Under the pieces are notes generated by a model, which saw nothing but the letters and a program-made list of their open reading frames with translations, was not told the origin of the DNA and ran no database searches. From Oleiagrimonas sp. C23AA (GTDB lineage Bacteria > Pseudomonadota > Gammaproteobacteria > Xanthomonadales > Rhodanobacteraceae): a DNA stretch of 64,000 bases. Below are positions 48,447 to 60,542 of this stretch, piece after piece (position 1 is the first letter of the stretch; each line of letters opens with the position of its first letter). Location of the stretch: positions 310,001 to 374,000 of the forward strand of contig NZ_JAARLY010000002.1 in NCBI RefSeq assembly GCF_011759385.1, given 5' to 3'. A program made the position numbers and the translations under genes.

Positions 48447-50771
48447 TCAGCCGGCGGTTTCGCCAATGGCGGAAGAATCACCTTCCGTGGCTTCGACGGC
48501 ATCGAGGAAGTCCTGACCCCAACGAGCCACATCGTAGTGCTGCACGATATCGAACAGCCCGCGCAGACGTCGGCAGGCCTCCTGCTTTTCCAGACTCAGT
48601 GCGTGCAGGCACACCTCGACCAGATCCTCGATATCGTGTGGATTGGTCAGCAGCGCGCCCTTCATCTCCGCGGCGGCGCCGGCAAACTCGGACAGCACCA
48701 GTACGCCACAGCCACCGGTGCTGCCCTGTACGGCGACAAATTCCTTGGCCACCAGATTCAGGCCATCGCGCAGCGGCGTGATCCACATCACGTCGGTCAG
48801 CGCGTAATAGGCCAGCAGCTCCTCGAACGGCAGCGGGCGGAAGAAGAATTGCAGTGGCGTCCAGCCCAGCCGCGAATAGCGGCCGTTGATGCGTCCAACC
48901 ACTTGTTCGATCTGCGTCTGCAGCTGGCGATAGATGGTCATCTCCTTGGCTGCCGGCACGCAGATGCAGACCAGCGTTATTTCGCCATGCAGCTCCGGGG
49001 ATCGCTCCAGCAGGCGCTCGAAGGCCTGCAGCTTCTGCAGCGTGCCCTTGGTGTAATCCAGGCGCTCGACCGACAGCAGCAGTTTCTGGCCGTTGAGTTC
49101 GTTGCGCAGGCGTTCGATGCGGCGCTTGGATTCATCCGTGTTGACCAGGCGCTCGGCGCGGCCCACATCCAGGCCCACCGGGTGGGCGCCCAGATGCACG
49201 CGGCGTCCACCAACATCAATGGCGGTGCTCATCTGGTCCAGGCCCACGGCGCAGCCGTAGCTTAAGAAGCGCGGCGCGCAGCTTTCCGATTCGAGCACTT
49301 CCACCGGTGCCACACCGCGTACCACGTCGACGAAGTTCTCCACCTGGCGCGGGATGTGAAAGCCCACATAGTCACATTGCAGCAGACTACCGATGATGGC
49401 GCGGCGCCACGGTACTACATTGAATACGTCGGCCGACGGGAAGTGCGTGTGATGGAAGAAGGCGATGCGCACATCCGGGCGCAGCTCGCGCAGGTACGCC
49501 GGCACCATCCACAGGTTGTAGTCGTGGATCCATACCGTGGCGCCTTCGGCGGCCTCCGCGGCGGCGCGCTCGGCGAAGGTGCGATTGACCTTGCAGAACA
49601 CCTGCCAGTGATCCTCGCGGAATCGCGCGCGCTCCCAGAAGGTGTGCAGCAGCGGCCAGAACGCCTCCTTGGAAAAGCTCTTGTAGAAGATATCCACATC
49701 CTGCTTGCGCAGCGCCACGCGGGCGGCGGTCAGGTTGGGATATTGCTCGGCGTCGACCACCGTGTGGGTTTCAAAGTCACCCAGCTTGGGATCATGGATC
49801 GACCAGGCTACCCACGAACCCTTGCGGCCATCGGCGAAGAATGACAACAGGGTCGGAATGATGCCGTTGGGCGAGCGCGGCCGGCGGCGCTTGATAGTGC
49901 CTTTCTCCACCACCTCCTCGTAGGGCAGGCGGTGGTAGACCATGACCAGTTCGGCCTTGCCGGTTTCGTGGGCATCGGCGCTGGTGTCGAGTTGGGCCTC
50001 TTCCATCAGATTGAAGTGGCCCAGCGCCTCCAGGATGCCGCCGCAACCATGGCGGCTGGCATGCAGTACATCCTTGAAGTCGCGCGTGTGGTCGAGCAGG
50101 CGTTTTTCGGCGCGCCCCACACATACGCCGCGATAGCCTCGTCCGTACAGCGACTGATCGTTCATGGTGTCGCCGGAGACCAGCACCCGTTCATCGGGCA
50201 GGCCCAGATGGTTGATCAGCGCCTGCAGTGTGCTGCCCTTGTTGACGCCTTTGGGCAGAATATCCAGGTAGCGGTTGGCCGAATACAGAAGCTCGCAGCC
50301 CAGTTCCTCGACGGCCTCTTCCAGCGTCGGCGTGATCGCCTCCTCGTCGCAATAGAACGAGACGCGGCGTTCCTGCGGCACATCCTGCAGCAACAGTCCG
50401 TCGGCGTCGCCAATCGCCTGCAACACGGCCTGGTCGCCGGGCCAGCGCTCGACAATCTGGCCCTGCAGAGGTTCGACCGGATGGCAACTGTCGCCATAGA
50501 CCACCGTCGCACCGACATCGCAGATGATGTAGTCCGGTTGTGGCAGGGTGGGGTCGGCCAGCAGCGGCAGCACCGCTTCCAGACCACGGCCGGTCACGTA
50601 GACCAGGGCAATGTCCTTGTTGCGGCTGAGCAGCTGATACAGCCGCATGCGATCTTCCGGCGCACCCGCCAGGAAGGTGCCGTCCAGATCGGTGGCCAAC
50701 AAAAAGCGCGTATCGTTGGCAGCGCGCGCCTGATCTTTGGTGGTGCCGGCGGTGTCGGTGGTGACAGTCAA
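48447..50771 (-). CDS. ggpPS: Bifunctional glucosylglycerol-phosphate synthase/phosphatase (GgpPS)
   Basis: A 774-residue fusion. Residues about 22-265 are a HAD phosphatase of the sucrose-phosphatase type (LLATDLDGTFLAG with nucleophile Asp28 and Asp30; LVSGDTMNDQSLYG with the Mg2+-binding Asp pair). Residues about 285-755 are a GT20 glycosyltransferase (WIHDYNLWMVPAYLR, FFHHTHFPSADVFN, SVERLDYTKGTLQKLQAF, TPLRDGLNLVAKEFVA). The HAD-first order and GT20 sequence match GgpPS of Stenotrophomonas and relatives, which makes the osmolyte glucosylglycerol from ADP-glucose and glycerol-3-phosphate. Trehalose-6-phosphate synthase is the alternative, but it lacks this N-terminal domain. The TTG at 50771 is chosen because GAGGAG lies six bases before it; the longer ATG frame (50864) lacks a ribosome site. 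Confidence 0.88.
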   Translation of the reverse strand: MTVTTDTAGTTKDQARAANDTRFLLATDLDGTFLAGAPEDRMRLYQLLSRNKDIALVYVTGRGLEAVLPLLADPTLPQPDYIICDVGATVVYGDSCHPVEPLQGQIVERWPGDQAVLQAIGDADGLLLQDVPQERRVSFYCDEEAITPTLEEAVEELGCELLYSANRYLDILPKGVNKGSTLQALINHLGLPDERVLVSGDTMNDQSLYGRGYRGVCVGRAEKRLLDHTRDFKDVLHASRHGCGGILEALGHFNLMEEAQLDTSADAHETGKAELVMVYHRLPYEEVVEKGTIKRRRPRSPNGIIPTLLSFFADGRKGSWVAWSIHDPKLGDFETHTVVDAEQYPNLTAARVALRKQDVDIFYKSFSKEAFWPLLHTFWERARFREDHWQVFCKVNRTFAERAAAEAAEGATVWIHDYNLWMVPAYLRELRPDVRIAFFHHTHFPSADVFNVVPWRRAIIGSLLQCDYVGFHIPRQVENFVDVVRGVAPVEVLESESCAPRFLSYGCAVGLDQMSTAIDVGGRRVHLGAHPVGLDVGRAERLVNTDESKRRIERLRNELNGQKLLLSVERLDYTKGTLQKLQAFERLLERSPELHGEITLVCICVPAAKEMTIYRQLQTQIEQVVGRINGRYSRLGWTPLQFFFRPLPFEELLAYYALTDVMWITPLRDGLNLVAKEFVAVQGSTGGCGVLVLSEFAGAAAEMKGALLTNPHDIEDLVEVCLHALSLEKQEACRRLRGLFDIVQHYDVARWGQDFLDAVEATEGDSSAIGETAG

Positions 50772-51140
50772 GAACAGCTCCTCGGTGCCTGTATGCACAT
50801 GGGCGCCAGCCTGCCTCGCACGACGTGAGCGCAATGTGGCCGTGACCGGAGTCGGAGGCGACATGCCGAAGCATGTTGCAATGCCACACTACCTCGGTTG
50901 CCAAGCATGCCGAGCAGATATGCACGGCGACCGGGCGATGTCCCCAACTCCATTCAACATGGCGGTATGTGCTTGCTCCGACACGCCCCACGCGTGCGAT
51001 ACGGTCCAGCGGCCGTGGCGGAACGTCAGCGACACCCATACGATTATGGAATGGTGCTATGCAAGATAGCATACGGGGCCGAATGGATCGGCCCCGTATC
51101 CGTTGGGCGTTTGCCCAGGGTTTAGGTTGTGTGTCAGCGC
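50772..51140. other. Intergenic region upstream of ggpPS
   Basis: These 369 bp lie between the TonB-dependent receptor stop and the ggpPS start, both on the minus strand. The part next to ggpPS keeps an open frame to 50864 that I regard as leader, not coding. Two adjacent hairpins occupy 51055-51099. No tRNA, small gene or strong sigma-70 promoter was recognised; a stress-responsive ggpPS promoter must lie here. Confidence 0.5.
51055..51099 (-). terminator. Candidate terminator of the TonB-dependent receptor gene
   Basis: On the minus strand ATACGGGGCCGA and TCGGCCCCGTAT form a perfect 12-bp stem with a 5-nt loop, directly followed by a second hairpin (TGCTAT, loop, ATAGCA). There is no T run after either, so it may work with Rho or stabilise the mRNA 3' end. 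Confidence 0.45.
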
Positions 51141-53531
<2,391 letters not shown>

Positions 53532-53772
53532 TGGTTTGCTCCCCAAAAGGCCGCGCCAGTGCGGCGGAAAAACCGGTGTGGTGACCGGGGTTTAACGAAA
53601 TCCAAACTAGAGCCGCGCAGCCAGGCAGTCAACGAATGGAAACATGACCATTGGCGATATACTTCTCAGGAATAGTTCACAGCCGCGCTCTTGCTGCTTG
53701 ACATTCGTGGCCCAGGCGCCATATTTCGCAGCCCGCTGCGCGCCATGGCGGCGCCCTCTGGAGAGAAGACCA

Positions 53773-54075
53773 ATGCCCATCTACGCCTTCCAGTGCGAGG
53801 CCTGCGGCCACGCGTTCGATCGACTGCAGAAAATGTCCGATCCGGACCCGGCGGCCTGCCCTGAATGCGGCAAGGCCACGGTGCGCCGGCAGGTCACCGC
53901 ACCTTCCTTTCGTCTGGCCGGCAGCGGCTGGTACGAGACCGATTTCAAGAAGGATGGCGACAAGAAGCGCAACCTGGCCGACAAGGGCGACGCGCCCAAG
54001 AGCGGCGGCAGTGACGCCGGTGCAGGCTCCACCGCCGCGTCAAGCGCGAGCAAGAGCGATTCCAGCGCCGCCTGA
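53773..54075 (+). CDS. FmdB-family zinc ribbon protein
   Basis: A 100-residue protein. MPIYAFQCEACGHAFDRLQKM followed by ACPECGK gives two CxxC knuckles, the FmdB/CxxC_CxxC_SSSS zinc ribbon (named after a putative regulator of methylotroph amidase genes). After residue 50 comes SFRLAGSGWYETDFK, conserved in the proteobacterial version, then a low-complexity Ser/Ala/Asp/Lys tail that is probably disordered. GGAGAGAAG precedes the ATG. In related genomes it sits just upstream of aspS; here two other genes lie between. Its molecular role is not established. Confidence 0.88.
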   Translation: MPIYAFQCEACGHAFDRLQKMSDPDPAACPECGKATVRRQVTAPSFRLAGSGWYETDFKKDGDKKRNLADKGDAPKSGGSDAGAGSTAASSASKSDSSAA

Positions 54076-54186
54076 GGCGTGTGTGGGTTCGCCGGGCGCA
54101 GATTCATCGCCGGTTCGGCTGATGCCGGTTACCAAGGCTTCGCACATGACAAGCGCGGCGCACTGGGGCGCCTGGGGAGCTTTTGC

Positions 54187-54753
54187 ATGAAAACCTCGTT
54201 GGCGGTATCAGCGATGCTTGCCTGTATGTTCGGTTTCGCCGTGAGCGTGCCAGTAGCCCATGCCAACCACGACCGGCCCGACGGCGGCGGCGAGCGGGTC
54301 GGCGGCACTGTGCGTTGCGGTAGCGTCGATCGCCACTACAACAGTTGCCGCGTGCGCTGGCCCGACGCGCGTCTGGTACGCCAGGAGTCCGATACGCGTT
54401 GCGTGCGTGGGCGCAACTGGGGGTTCCGTCGTGGTGAAATCTGGGTCGATCGCGGTTGCCGCGGACTGTTCGCGCCGGTTGCCACAGGTCGCGGCAGTTA
54501 TGGCCGACCAAGTCACCGCCGCCCTGGGTCGCGATACGATCGTCCCGGCTGGCGCCGTGATATTCATCTAAGCTGTGGCAGCACCGATTATCGCTACGCT
54601 TTCTGCCGCGTTGATGTCGGTCGCGGCGATGTGAGGCTGGTGCGGCAGGAGTCCGATACGCGCTGCGTGCGCGGCCGCAACTGGGGTTGGAATCGCGCCG
54701 GTGTTTGGACCGACAACGGTTGCCGCGCGCGCTTTGTGATCCATCGCCGTTGA
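54187..54753 (+). CDS. Secreted protein with two DUF3011 repeats
   Basis: A 188-residue exported protein. The signal peptide runs to about residue 27 (MKTSLAVSAMLACMFGFAVSVPVAHA). Two copies of a Cys- and Arg-rich module follow, each starting with CGS, then (S/F)CRV, RLVRQESDTRCVRGRNWG and ending (W)xxGCR(G/A)xF. The 18-residue central block is identical in both. Each module has four cysteines, probably paired in the periplasm. I recognise the module as DUF3011, common in xanthomonads, of unknown function; its basic, Arg-rich surface suggests binding to a polyanion such as glycan or DNA. GGGGAG precedes the ATG. Not clearly linked to its neighbours. Confidence 0.8.
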   Translation: MKTSLAVSAMLACMFGFAVSVPVAHANHDRPDGGGERVGGTVRCGSVDRHYNSCRVRWPDARLVRQESDTRCVRGRNWGFRRGEIWVDRGCRGLFAPVATGRGSYGRPSHRRPGSRYDRPGWRRDIHLSCGSTDYRYAFCRVDVGRGDVRLVRQESDTRCVRGRNWGWNRAGVWTDNGCRARFVIHRR

Positions 54754-54775
54754 GTGGCGTGGCGTCAGGCGGTGC

Positions 54776-56335
54776 TCACCAGAAGCCGATGATGATGGCG
54801 GCGGTGAGCACCAGCACCACACCGGCCCAGGCCAGCACATCGCGCGGCACGCGCTTCAAACCATCACGCGCCAGCAGCGCAATGCGTGCGTCGTCGGCCG
54901 GCGGCTGATCGGACGCGCCCAGCACCTGCATCCAGCCCCAGGTGAAAAGCGCTGTCGCGGCGCAGACAATGCCGGCGATGATGGTGAAGTGGATGGCTAT
55001 CCAGTTGGCTTCGCGCGCGATGAAGAAAAGCGCGCTGAACACGTGGCCGCAGATCAGCCCGCGCAAAGCGGCGCGGGCGCCCAGGCGGCGTGACCACAGT
55101 CCGAACAGGAACGTGGCCACCAGCGGCGAGGCGACGAACGCGAACACTTGCTGCAAGTAAGCCCACAGCCCTTGGAAGTGCTGGATCATCGGCGCCCACA
55201 GCGCGGCCAGCACGGTCACGATCATGGTGATGATGCGCCCGGTCCAGGCCAGTTTGGCCGGGCTCATGTCCGGTCGCCTGGGCTGCACGAAGTCGACCGT
55301 AATCAGCGTCGCCGCCGAATTGAGCGTGGCCGAACAGGTCGACATCAGCGCGGCGATCAGGCCGGCCAGAATCAGCCCGGTCAGTCCCGCCGGGGTGAAC
55401 TTGGCGACCATGGTCGGGAATACCTGGTCGGCGTGATCGAGCCCGGGCAGCAGCACGCTGGCCATGGCGCCGGGCAGCGTCATCAAGAACAAGGGCAGCA
55501 ACTTCAGGCCGGCGGCGATCACCGACGCGCGCCCGGCCGAGTTGATGTCGCGGGCGCCCAGGATGCGCTGCACCACGTACTGGTTCATGGTCCAGTAGTA
55601 GAAGCCGACGATTGGCAGCCCGGTCAAAAGCCCCAGCCACGGCACGCCCGGGTCATCGATGGGGCGGATCAGCGAGAGCTTGTCCGGGTGCACCGCGTGC
55701 ACCACGTTGGCCCAGGAGTAATCGAACTTGCCGAACACGATGAAGGCCAGCGACGCCGAGCCGACCAGCAGCACGATGGCCTGCATCACATCGGTGTAGA
55801 CCACTGCACGCAGGCCACCGGCAGCGGTGTACAGGCCGGTGAAGATGGCCACGATCAGGGTGGTTTCCCACAGCGTGAGGCCGGGGATGAAGGTGGTGAT
55901 GATCAGCGCGCCGGCGTACAGGCTGCCGGCGGTGTCCAGCACAATGGAAAGAAACAGCGTCACCGCCGACAGATACTTGCGCAGGCGCGCATCGAAGCGC
56001 CGCTCCATCAGCTCGGGCATGGTGGTGACGCGGGCGCGCATCAGCACCGGCAACACGCATACGGCAGCGAAAATCAGCACCACGCCGGCCATCCATTCGT
56101 AGTTGGCCGCCGAGATGCCCGAGCGGTACGCCGCGCCGGGCAGGCCAATCAGCGTGTCGGAGGATACATTGGCGGCAAACAGCGAGAAGCCCACGGCCAG
56201 CGGGCCCAGCGTGCGCCCGGCCAGAAACAGGTCTTCGGAGGTGGTTTTGCCGCGCGCCACCCACAGACCGATGGCTGCAGTGATGGCGAAATACACGCCA
56301 ATGGCGAGGTAATCGAACAGCTGCAGATGAACCAT
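54776..56335 (-). CDS. Sodium:solute symporter (SSS/SGLT family), probable sugar transporter
   Basis: A 519-residue protein with about 14 membrane segments. It opens LFDYLAIGVYFAITAAIGLWVARG and contains FAANVSSDTLIGLPGAAYRSG, the SSS signature region, YTDVMQAIVLL with the R-AVVYTDV block and a Ser/Thr-rich helix (LMSTCSATLNSAATLITVDF) that holds the second Na+ site. The pattern resembles SglT/vSGLT-type sugar carriers rather than proline or pantothenate carriers. GGGGATC precedes the ATG at 56335. It ends 22 bp from the DUF3011 gene on the other strand and is divergent from aspS. The substrate cannot be told from context. Confidence 0.85.
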   Translation of the reverse strand: MVHLQLFDYLAIGVYFAITAAIGLWVARGKTTSEDLFLAGRTLGPLAVGFSLFAANVSSDTLIGLPGAAYRSGISAANYEWMAGVVLIFAAVCVLPVLMRARVTTMPELMERRFDARLRKYLSAVTLFLSIVLDTAGSLYAGALIITTFIPGLTLWETTLIVAIFTGLYTAAGGLRAVVYTDVMQAIVLLVGSASLAFIVFGKFDYSWANVVHAVHPDKLSLIRPIDDPGVPWLGLLTGLPIVGFYYWTMNQYVVQRILGARDINSAGRASVIAAGLKLLPLFLMTLPGAMASVLLPGLDHADQVFPTMVAKFTPAGLTGLILAGLIAALMSTCSATLNSAATLITVDFVQPRRPDMSPAKLAWTGRIITMIVTVLAALWAPMIQHFQGLWAYLQQVFAFVASPLVATFLFGLWSRRLGARAALRGLICGHVFSALFFIAREANWIAIHFTIIAGIVCAATALFTWGWMQVLGASDQPPADDARIALLARDGLKRVPRDVLAWAGVVLVLTAAIIIGFW

Positions 56336-56441
56336 GATCCCCGGTCGGCATCGTCCTTGTCCGAGGATCGAGATAAGCATGCCTTGGGGCCGCGGTGCAA
56401 ACCGGCGTCAGTGCGTCTGCGGCTCGCCCGACGGCCAGTCG

Positions 56442-56450
56442 TGGTAGCAT
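56442..56450 (+). promoter_or_regulatory. Possible extended -10 element for aspS
   Basis: TG-G-TAGCAT lies 55 bases before the aspS ATG. It fits an extended -10 loosely (T, A and final T kept); no -35 was found. Confidence 0.3.
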
Positions 56451-56504
56451 TTCCGGTCTTTTCCAATGCCTTTCCCGCCCCGTGCGGTCCGGAGTTTCTA
56501 GCGC

Positions 56505-58274
56505 ATGCGCACCCATCTTTGCGGCCTTATCGATGAATCCCTGGTCGACCAGACCGTCACCCTGTGCGGCTGGGTCAACACGCTTCGCCTGCAAAGCCAC
56601 GTCGCCTTCGTGGACCTGCGCGACCACGAGGGCGTGGCGCAGGTGGTGATCGAGCGCGACAACGCCGAGGCGTTCGCGGTGGCCGGCGAGCTGGGCTACG
56701 AATACTGCGTGCGCGTCACCGGCCAGGTGCGCAAGCGTCTGTCGGCCAACGACAAGCTCAAGACCGGTACGGTCGAGCTTCTGGCCGAGAAGGTGGAGAT
56801 TCTCAATGCCGCGAAGGATCTTCCGTTCGCGTTGCACGAGAATCCCAACGAGGAAATGCGCCTGACCTATCGTTATCTGGACCTGCGCCGTCCGCAGATG
56901 CAGCACATGATGCGCACGCGTACCAAGCTGGTGCGCGCGCTGCGCCGCTACCTGGACGAGGCGGAGTTTCAGGATATCGAAACGCCGATTCTGACCAAGG
57001 CCACGCCGGAAGGCGCGCGCGATTATCTGGTGCCCAGCCGCGTGCACGCTGGCGAGTTCTACGCGCTGCCGCAGTCGCCGCAGCTGTTCAAGCAGATCCT
57101 GATGATGGCCGGTTTCGACCGCTACTATCAGATTGCCCGCTGCTTCCGCGACGAAGACCTGCGCGCCGATCGCCAGCCGGAATTCACCCAGCTGGACATG
57201 GAGTTCGCCTTCGTCGAAGAGCGCGACGTGCAGGACTTTGTCGAAACCATGATCCGCAAGGTGTTCAAGGATGTGGTCGACGTCGAACTGGCCGAGCCGT
57301 TCCCGCGCATGACCTGGGACGAGGCCATGCGCCGCTTTGGTTCGGACAAGCCGGACCTGCGCCTGGATCTGGAGCTGGTCGATGTCGCCGAGGCGCTCAA
57401 GCAGGTGGAGTTCAAGGTATTTGCCGAGCCGGCCAACGACCCGCACGGCCGTGTCGCCGCACTGCGGGCGCCGGGCGGGGCGCGCTTCAGCCGCAAGGAC
57501 ATCGACGGACTGACCCAGTTCGTGGCCAAGTACGGTGCCAAGGGTCTGGCCTGGTTGCGTGTGGACGACATCAGCAAGGGCCGCGAGGGCATCAATTCGC
57601 CGATCGCCAAGTTCCTGGATGACACCGCGCTCAATGCGGTGCTGGCCGCCACAGGCGCGCAGAGCGGCGACATGGTGTTCATCGGTGCCGGTCGCTGGAA
57701 CGTGGTCAGCGATTTCATGGGCGCGCTGCGCCTGAAGGTCGGCAAGGATCTGGAGCTGTTCGCCGACGGCTGGAAGCCGCTGTGGGTGACCGATTTCCCG
57801 ATGTTCGAGTTCGACGAGGACGCGGGCCGCTACGTGGCCCTGCATCATCCGTTCACCGCGCCGAAGGTGGACGATGTGGAGCAGCTGGCAGCCGATCCCG
57901 GTCACGCGGTCAGCCGCGGCTACGACATGGTGCTCAATGGCGCCGAGATCGGCGGTGGCTCGATTCGTATCCATCGCCCGGACATGCAGAGCCAGGTGTT
58001 CGAGCTGTTGGGCATTGGCGCCGAGGAGGCCGAGGCCAAGTTCGGCTTCCTGCTGAAGGCGCTGAAGCTGGGCGCGCCGCCGCATGGTGGCATCGCCTTT
58101 GGTATCGACCGCATCGCCGCGCTGATGGCCGGTACCGAGTCGATCCGCGATGTGATCGCCTTCCCCAAGACCACCAGCGCTCAGGACCTGATGACCGACG
58201 CGCCGTCGCCAGTGATCGAGGAAACCCTGGCCGAGCTTCACGTGCGGGTGCGCGAGCAGGATACCCAGGCCTGA
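56505..58274 (+). CDS. aspS: Aspartyl-tRNA synthetase, bacterial type
   Basis: A 589-residue class IIb synthetase that charges tRNA-Asp (tRNA-Asn as well in some bacteria). N-terminal OB-fold anticodon domain ([23 protein letters not shown]), class II motif 2 ([21 protein letters not shown]), the flipping-loop/active-site block [12 protein letters not shown], the bacterial GAD insertion (about 290-420), and motif 3 ([15 protein letters not shown]). Length equals the E. coli enzyme (590). GGAG lies about 11 bases before the ATG. A hairpin at 58290 follows. Confidence 0.98.
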   Translation: MRTHLCGLIDESLVDQTVTLCGWVNTLRLQSHVAFVDLRDHEGVAQVVIERDNAEAFAVAGELGYEYCVRVTGQVRKRLSANDKLKTGTVELLAEKVEILNAAKDLPFALHENPNEEMRLTYRYLDLRRPQMQHMMRTRTKLVRALRRYLDEAEFQDIETPILTKATPEGARDYLVPSRVHAGEFYALPQSPQLFKQILMMAGFDRYYQIARCFRDEDLRADRQPEFTQLDMEFAFVEERDVQDFVETMIRKVFKDVVDVELAEPFPRMTWDEAMRRFGSDKPDLRLDLELVDVAEALKQVEFKVFAEPANDPHGRVAALRAPGGARFSRKDIDGLTQFVAKYGAKGLAWLRVDDISKGREGINSPIAKFLDDTALNAVLAATGAQSGDMVFIGAGRWNVVSDFMGALRLKVGKDLELFADGWKPLWVTDFPMFEFDEDAGRYVALHHPFTAPKVDDVEQLAADPGHAVSRGYDMVLNGAEIGGGSIRIHRPDMQSQVFELLGIGAEEAEAKFGFLLKALKLGAPPHGGIAFGIDRIAALMAGTESIRDVIAFPKTTSAQDLMTDAPSPVIEETLAELHVRVREQDTQA

Positions 58275-58289
58275 TCCGGGCCGATGCTG

Positions 58290-58314
58290 ACGGGGCGCCT
58301 TGAGCGCCCCGTTT
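58290..58314 (+). terminator. aspS terminator candidate
   Basis: ACGGGGCGC, loop CTTGA, GCGCCCCGT then TTG: a 9-bp GC-rich stem 15 bases after the aspS stop, with only a short T tract. Confidence 0.6.
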
Positions 58315-58396
58315 GCGTTGGGCGGCCGGTTCAGCGCGAGTTTGGCAGTATCGATCCCTTGTTGTGCATGCCAAGAGAAACCGCCGGCGCCGACCG

Positions 58397-59071
58397 ATGA
58401 GCCGACCGCCCGAATTGCCAGTCCCCGAACATGTGATCCTGCTGCACGGCCTGTGGATGCGCCGCATCGTGCTGGCGCCGCTGCGTGCGCGCTTGCGCGA
58501 GGCCGGCTTTGCCGCCAGCAGCTTCGATTACCAGAGCACCAGCCAGACCTCGACCGAGATCATGACCCGTTTGCGCCGGCATATGCAGGCGCTGGCCGGC
58601 ACCGTGCACGTGGTGGCGCACAGTCTGGGCGGCCTGCTGGCGCTGCAGGCCTGTCGCGACGAGCACGGATTGCCGCCGGGACGGCTGGTGTGTCTGGGCT
58701 CGCCGCTATGCGGCAGCGCCGGCGCGCGCGGGCTGTCGCGTTGGGGCGCTTCGTGGTTGCTGGGCGAAAGCCGTGACATGCTCGAAGGCGGCGTGGCGCC
58801 GTGGTGCGGGCAGCGCGAGGTGGGCGTGATTGCCGGCACCACGCCAATTGGCCTGGGCGCGTTGTCGGAGGAGCTGGGAGCGCAGCACGACGGCTCGGTG
58901 GCGGTGGCCGAAACCCGCCTGGAGGGCATCACCGACCACTGCGTGGTCGAGGCCAATCACACCGGCCTTTTGTTTTCCACGGAGGTCGCCGAGCAGGTGG
59001 TCTCGTTCCTGCATGAAGGCCATTTCACCGCGGCACGCGCGGGAGGGGTCCGACGACCGCCGGCTTCTTGA
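58397..59071 (+). CDS. Alpha/beta-hydrolase, lipase-like
   Basis: A 224-residue alpha/beta-hydrolase. VILLHGLWM supplies the oxyanion-hole HG motif, VVAHSLGGLLAL is the nucleophile elbow with catalytic Ser, and DHCVVEANHTGLLFS near the end carries the probable catalytic His. The small size and the GLW after HG resemble PGAP1-like or triacylglycerol-lipase-like cytoplasmic hydrolases. No signal peptide. The ATG at 58397 lacks a good ribosome site; the frame is open back to 58313. Lying between aspS and yebC, it may be co-transcribed with aspS by read-through. Substrate unknown. Confidence 0.82.
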   Translation: MSRPPELPVPEHVILLHGLWMRRIVLAPLRARLREAGFAASSFDYQSTSQTSTEIMTRLRRHMQALAGTVHVVAHSLGGLLALQACRDEHGLPPGRLVCLGSPLCGSAGARGLSRWGASWLLGESRDMLEGGVAPWCGQREVGVIAGTTPIGLGALSEELGAQHDGSVAVAETRLEGITDHCVVEANHTGLLFSTEVAEQVVSFLHEGHFTAARAGGVRRPPAS

Positions 59072-59077
59072 TAGAAT
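59069..59077 (+). promoter_or_regulatory. Extended -10 element for the yebC-ruvC-ruvA operon
   Basis: TG-A-TAGAAT overlaps the stop codon of the hydrolase gene and lies 48 bases before the yebC ATG. The -10 matches TATAAT in five of six positions. Confidence 0.5.
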
Positions 59078-59124
59078 CGCCCACTTATCTTCACCTCCAT
59101 GTACTTTAAGAAGCGAAGCAGATC

Positions 59125-59865
<741 letters not shown>

Positions 59866-59926
59866 GCCGCGGATGCGGCGGCCTGCCGGGTCGTCACGCC
59901 GTGCCTTGCATCCATCGCCTGCCGCC

Positions 59927-60487
59927 ATGACCGACACCGTCAGCCTTACCAGCGCGCCGGCCGCCGTGCGCATCCTGGGCATTGATCCGGGCAGCCAGCG
60001 TACCGGCGTGGGCATCGTCGATGTCGACGCGCGCGGACGCATCACGCATGTGCACCATCAGGCGCTGGCCGTGTCCACGGGCGGCGCCGACTTCCCCGAG
60101 CGCCTGAAACGCATCTTCGAGGGCCTGTGTGCGATCATGGACGAATACGCCCCGGCCGAGACCTCGGTCGAGCGCGTGTTCATGGCGCGCAATGCCGACT
60201 CGGCACTGAAACTGGGTCAGGCACGTGGCGCGGCCATCTGTGCCGCGGTGGTTCGGGGGATGATCGTGCACGAGTATTCGCCATCGGAGGTCAAGCAGGC
60301 CGTGGTCGGCAGCGGCCGCGCCGACAAGACCCAGGTGCAACACATGGTGGCTGCCATGCTGGGCCTGAAGGGCCCGTTGCAGGCCGATGCCGCCGATGCG
60401 CTGGCGATGGCCATCACCCACGCCCATACCCGCGCCAGCACGGCGCGCGTGGGTATTCCGCGGGCCGCCTGGAGGCGGCGCCGATGA
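59927..60487 (+). CDS. ruvC: Holliday junction endonuclease RuvC
   Basis: A 186-residue resolvase. The catalytic acids fall in [13 protein letters not shown] (Asp20), [23 protein letters not shown] (Glu) and [15 protein letters not shown] (the C-terminal Asp pair), as in E. coli RuvC. It cuts Holliday junctions brought by the RuvAB motor. The ATG at 59927 lacks a clear ribosome site, so translation may be coupled to the gene before. A short N-terminal extension of about 13 residues precedes the usual start. ruvA follows after 55 bp. Confidence 0.97.
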   Translation: MTDTVSLTSAPAAVRILGIDPGSQRTGVGIVDVDARGRITHVHHQALAVSTGGADFPERLKRIFEGLCAIMDEYAPAETSVERVFMARNADSALKLGQARGAAICAAVVRGMIVHEYSPSEVKQAVVGSGRADKTQVQHMVAAMLGLKGPLQADAADALAMAITHAHTRASTARVGIPRAAWRRRR

Positions 60488-60542
60488 TCGATTTCACCGG
60501 GCGCAGCGCGATGCGCCTCACCCTATTGATGGAGCACGCAGC

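Noticed and set aside
50772-50864. ATG 50864 as the ggpPS start
   Set aside because: No ribosome site, and the added residues (SPPTPVTATLRSRRARQ) are of noncoding type. TTG 50771 has GAGGAG at ideal spacing.
55653-58241. An 862-residue open frame on the minus strand opposite aspS
   Set aside because: aspS is certain on the other strand. High GC makes long antisense frames common; this one has no domain, no ribosome site and a composition rich in His, Gln and Arg typical of shadow frames.
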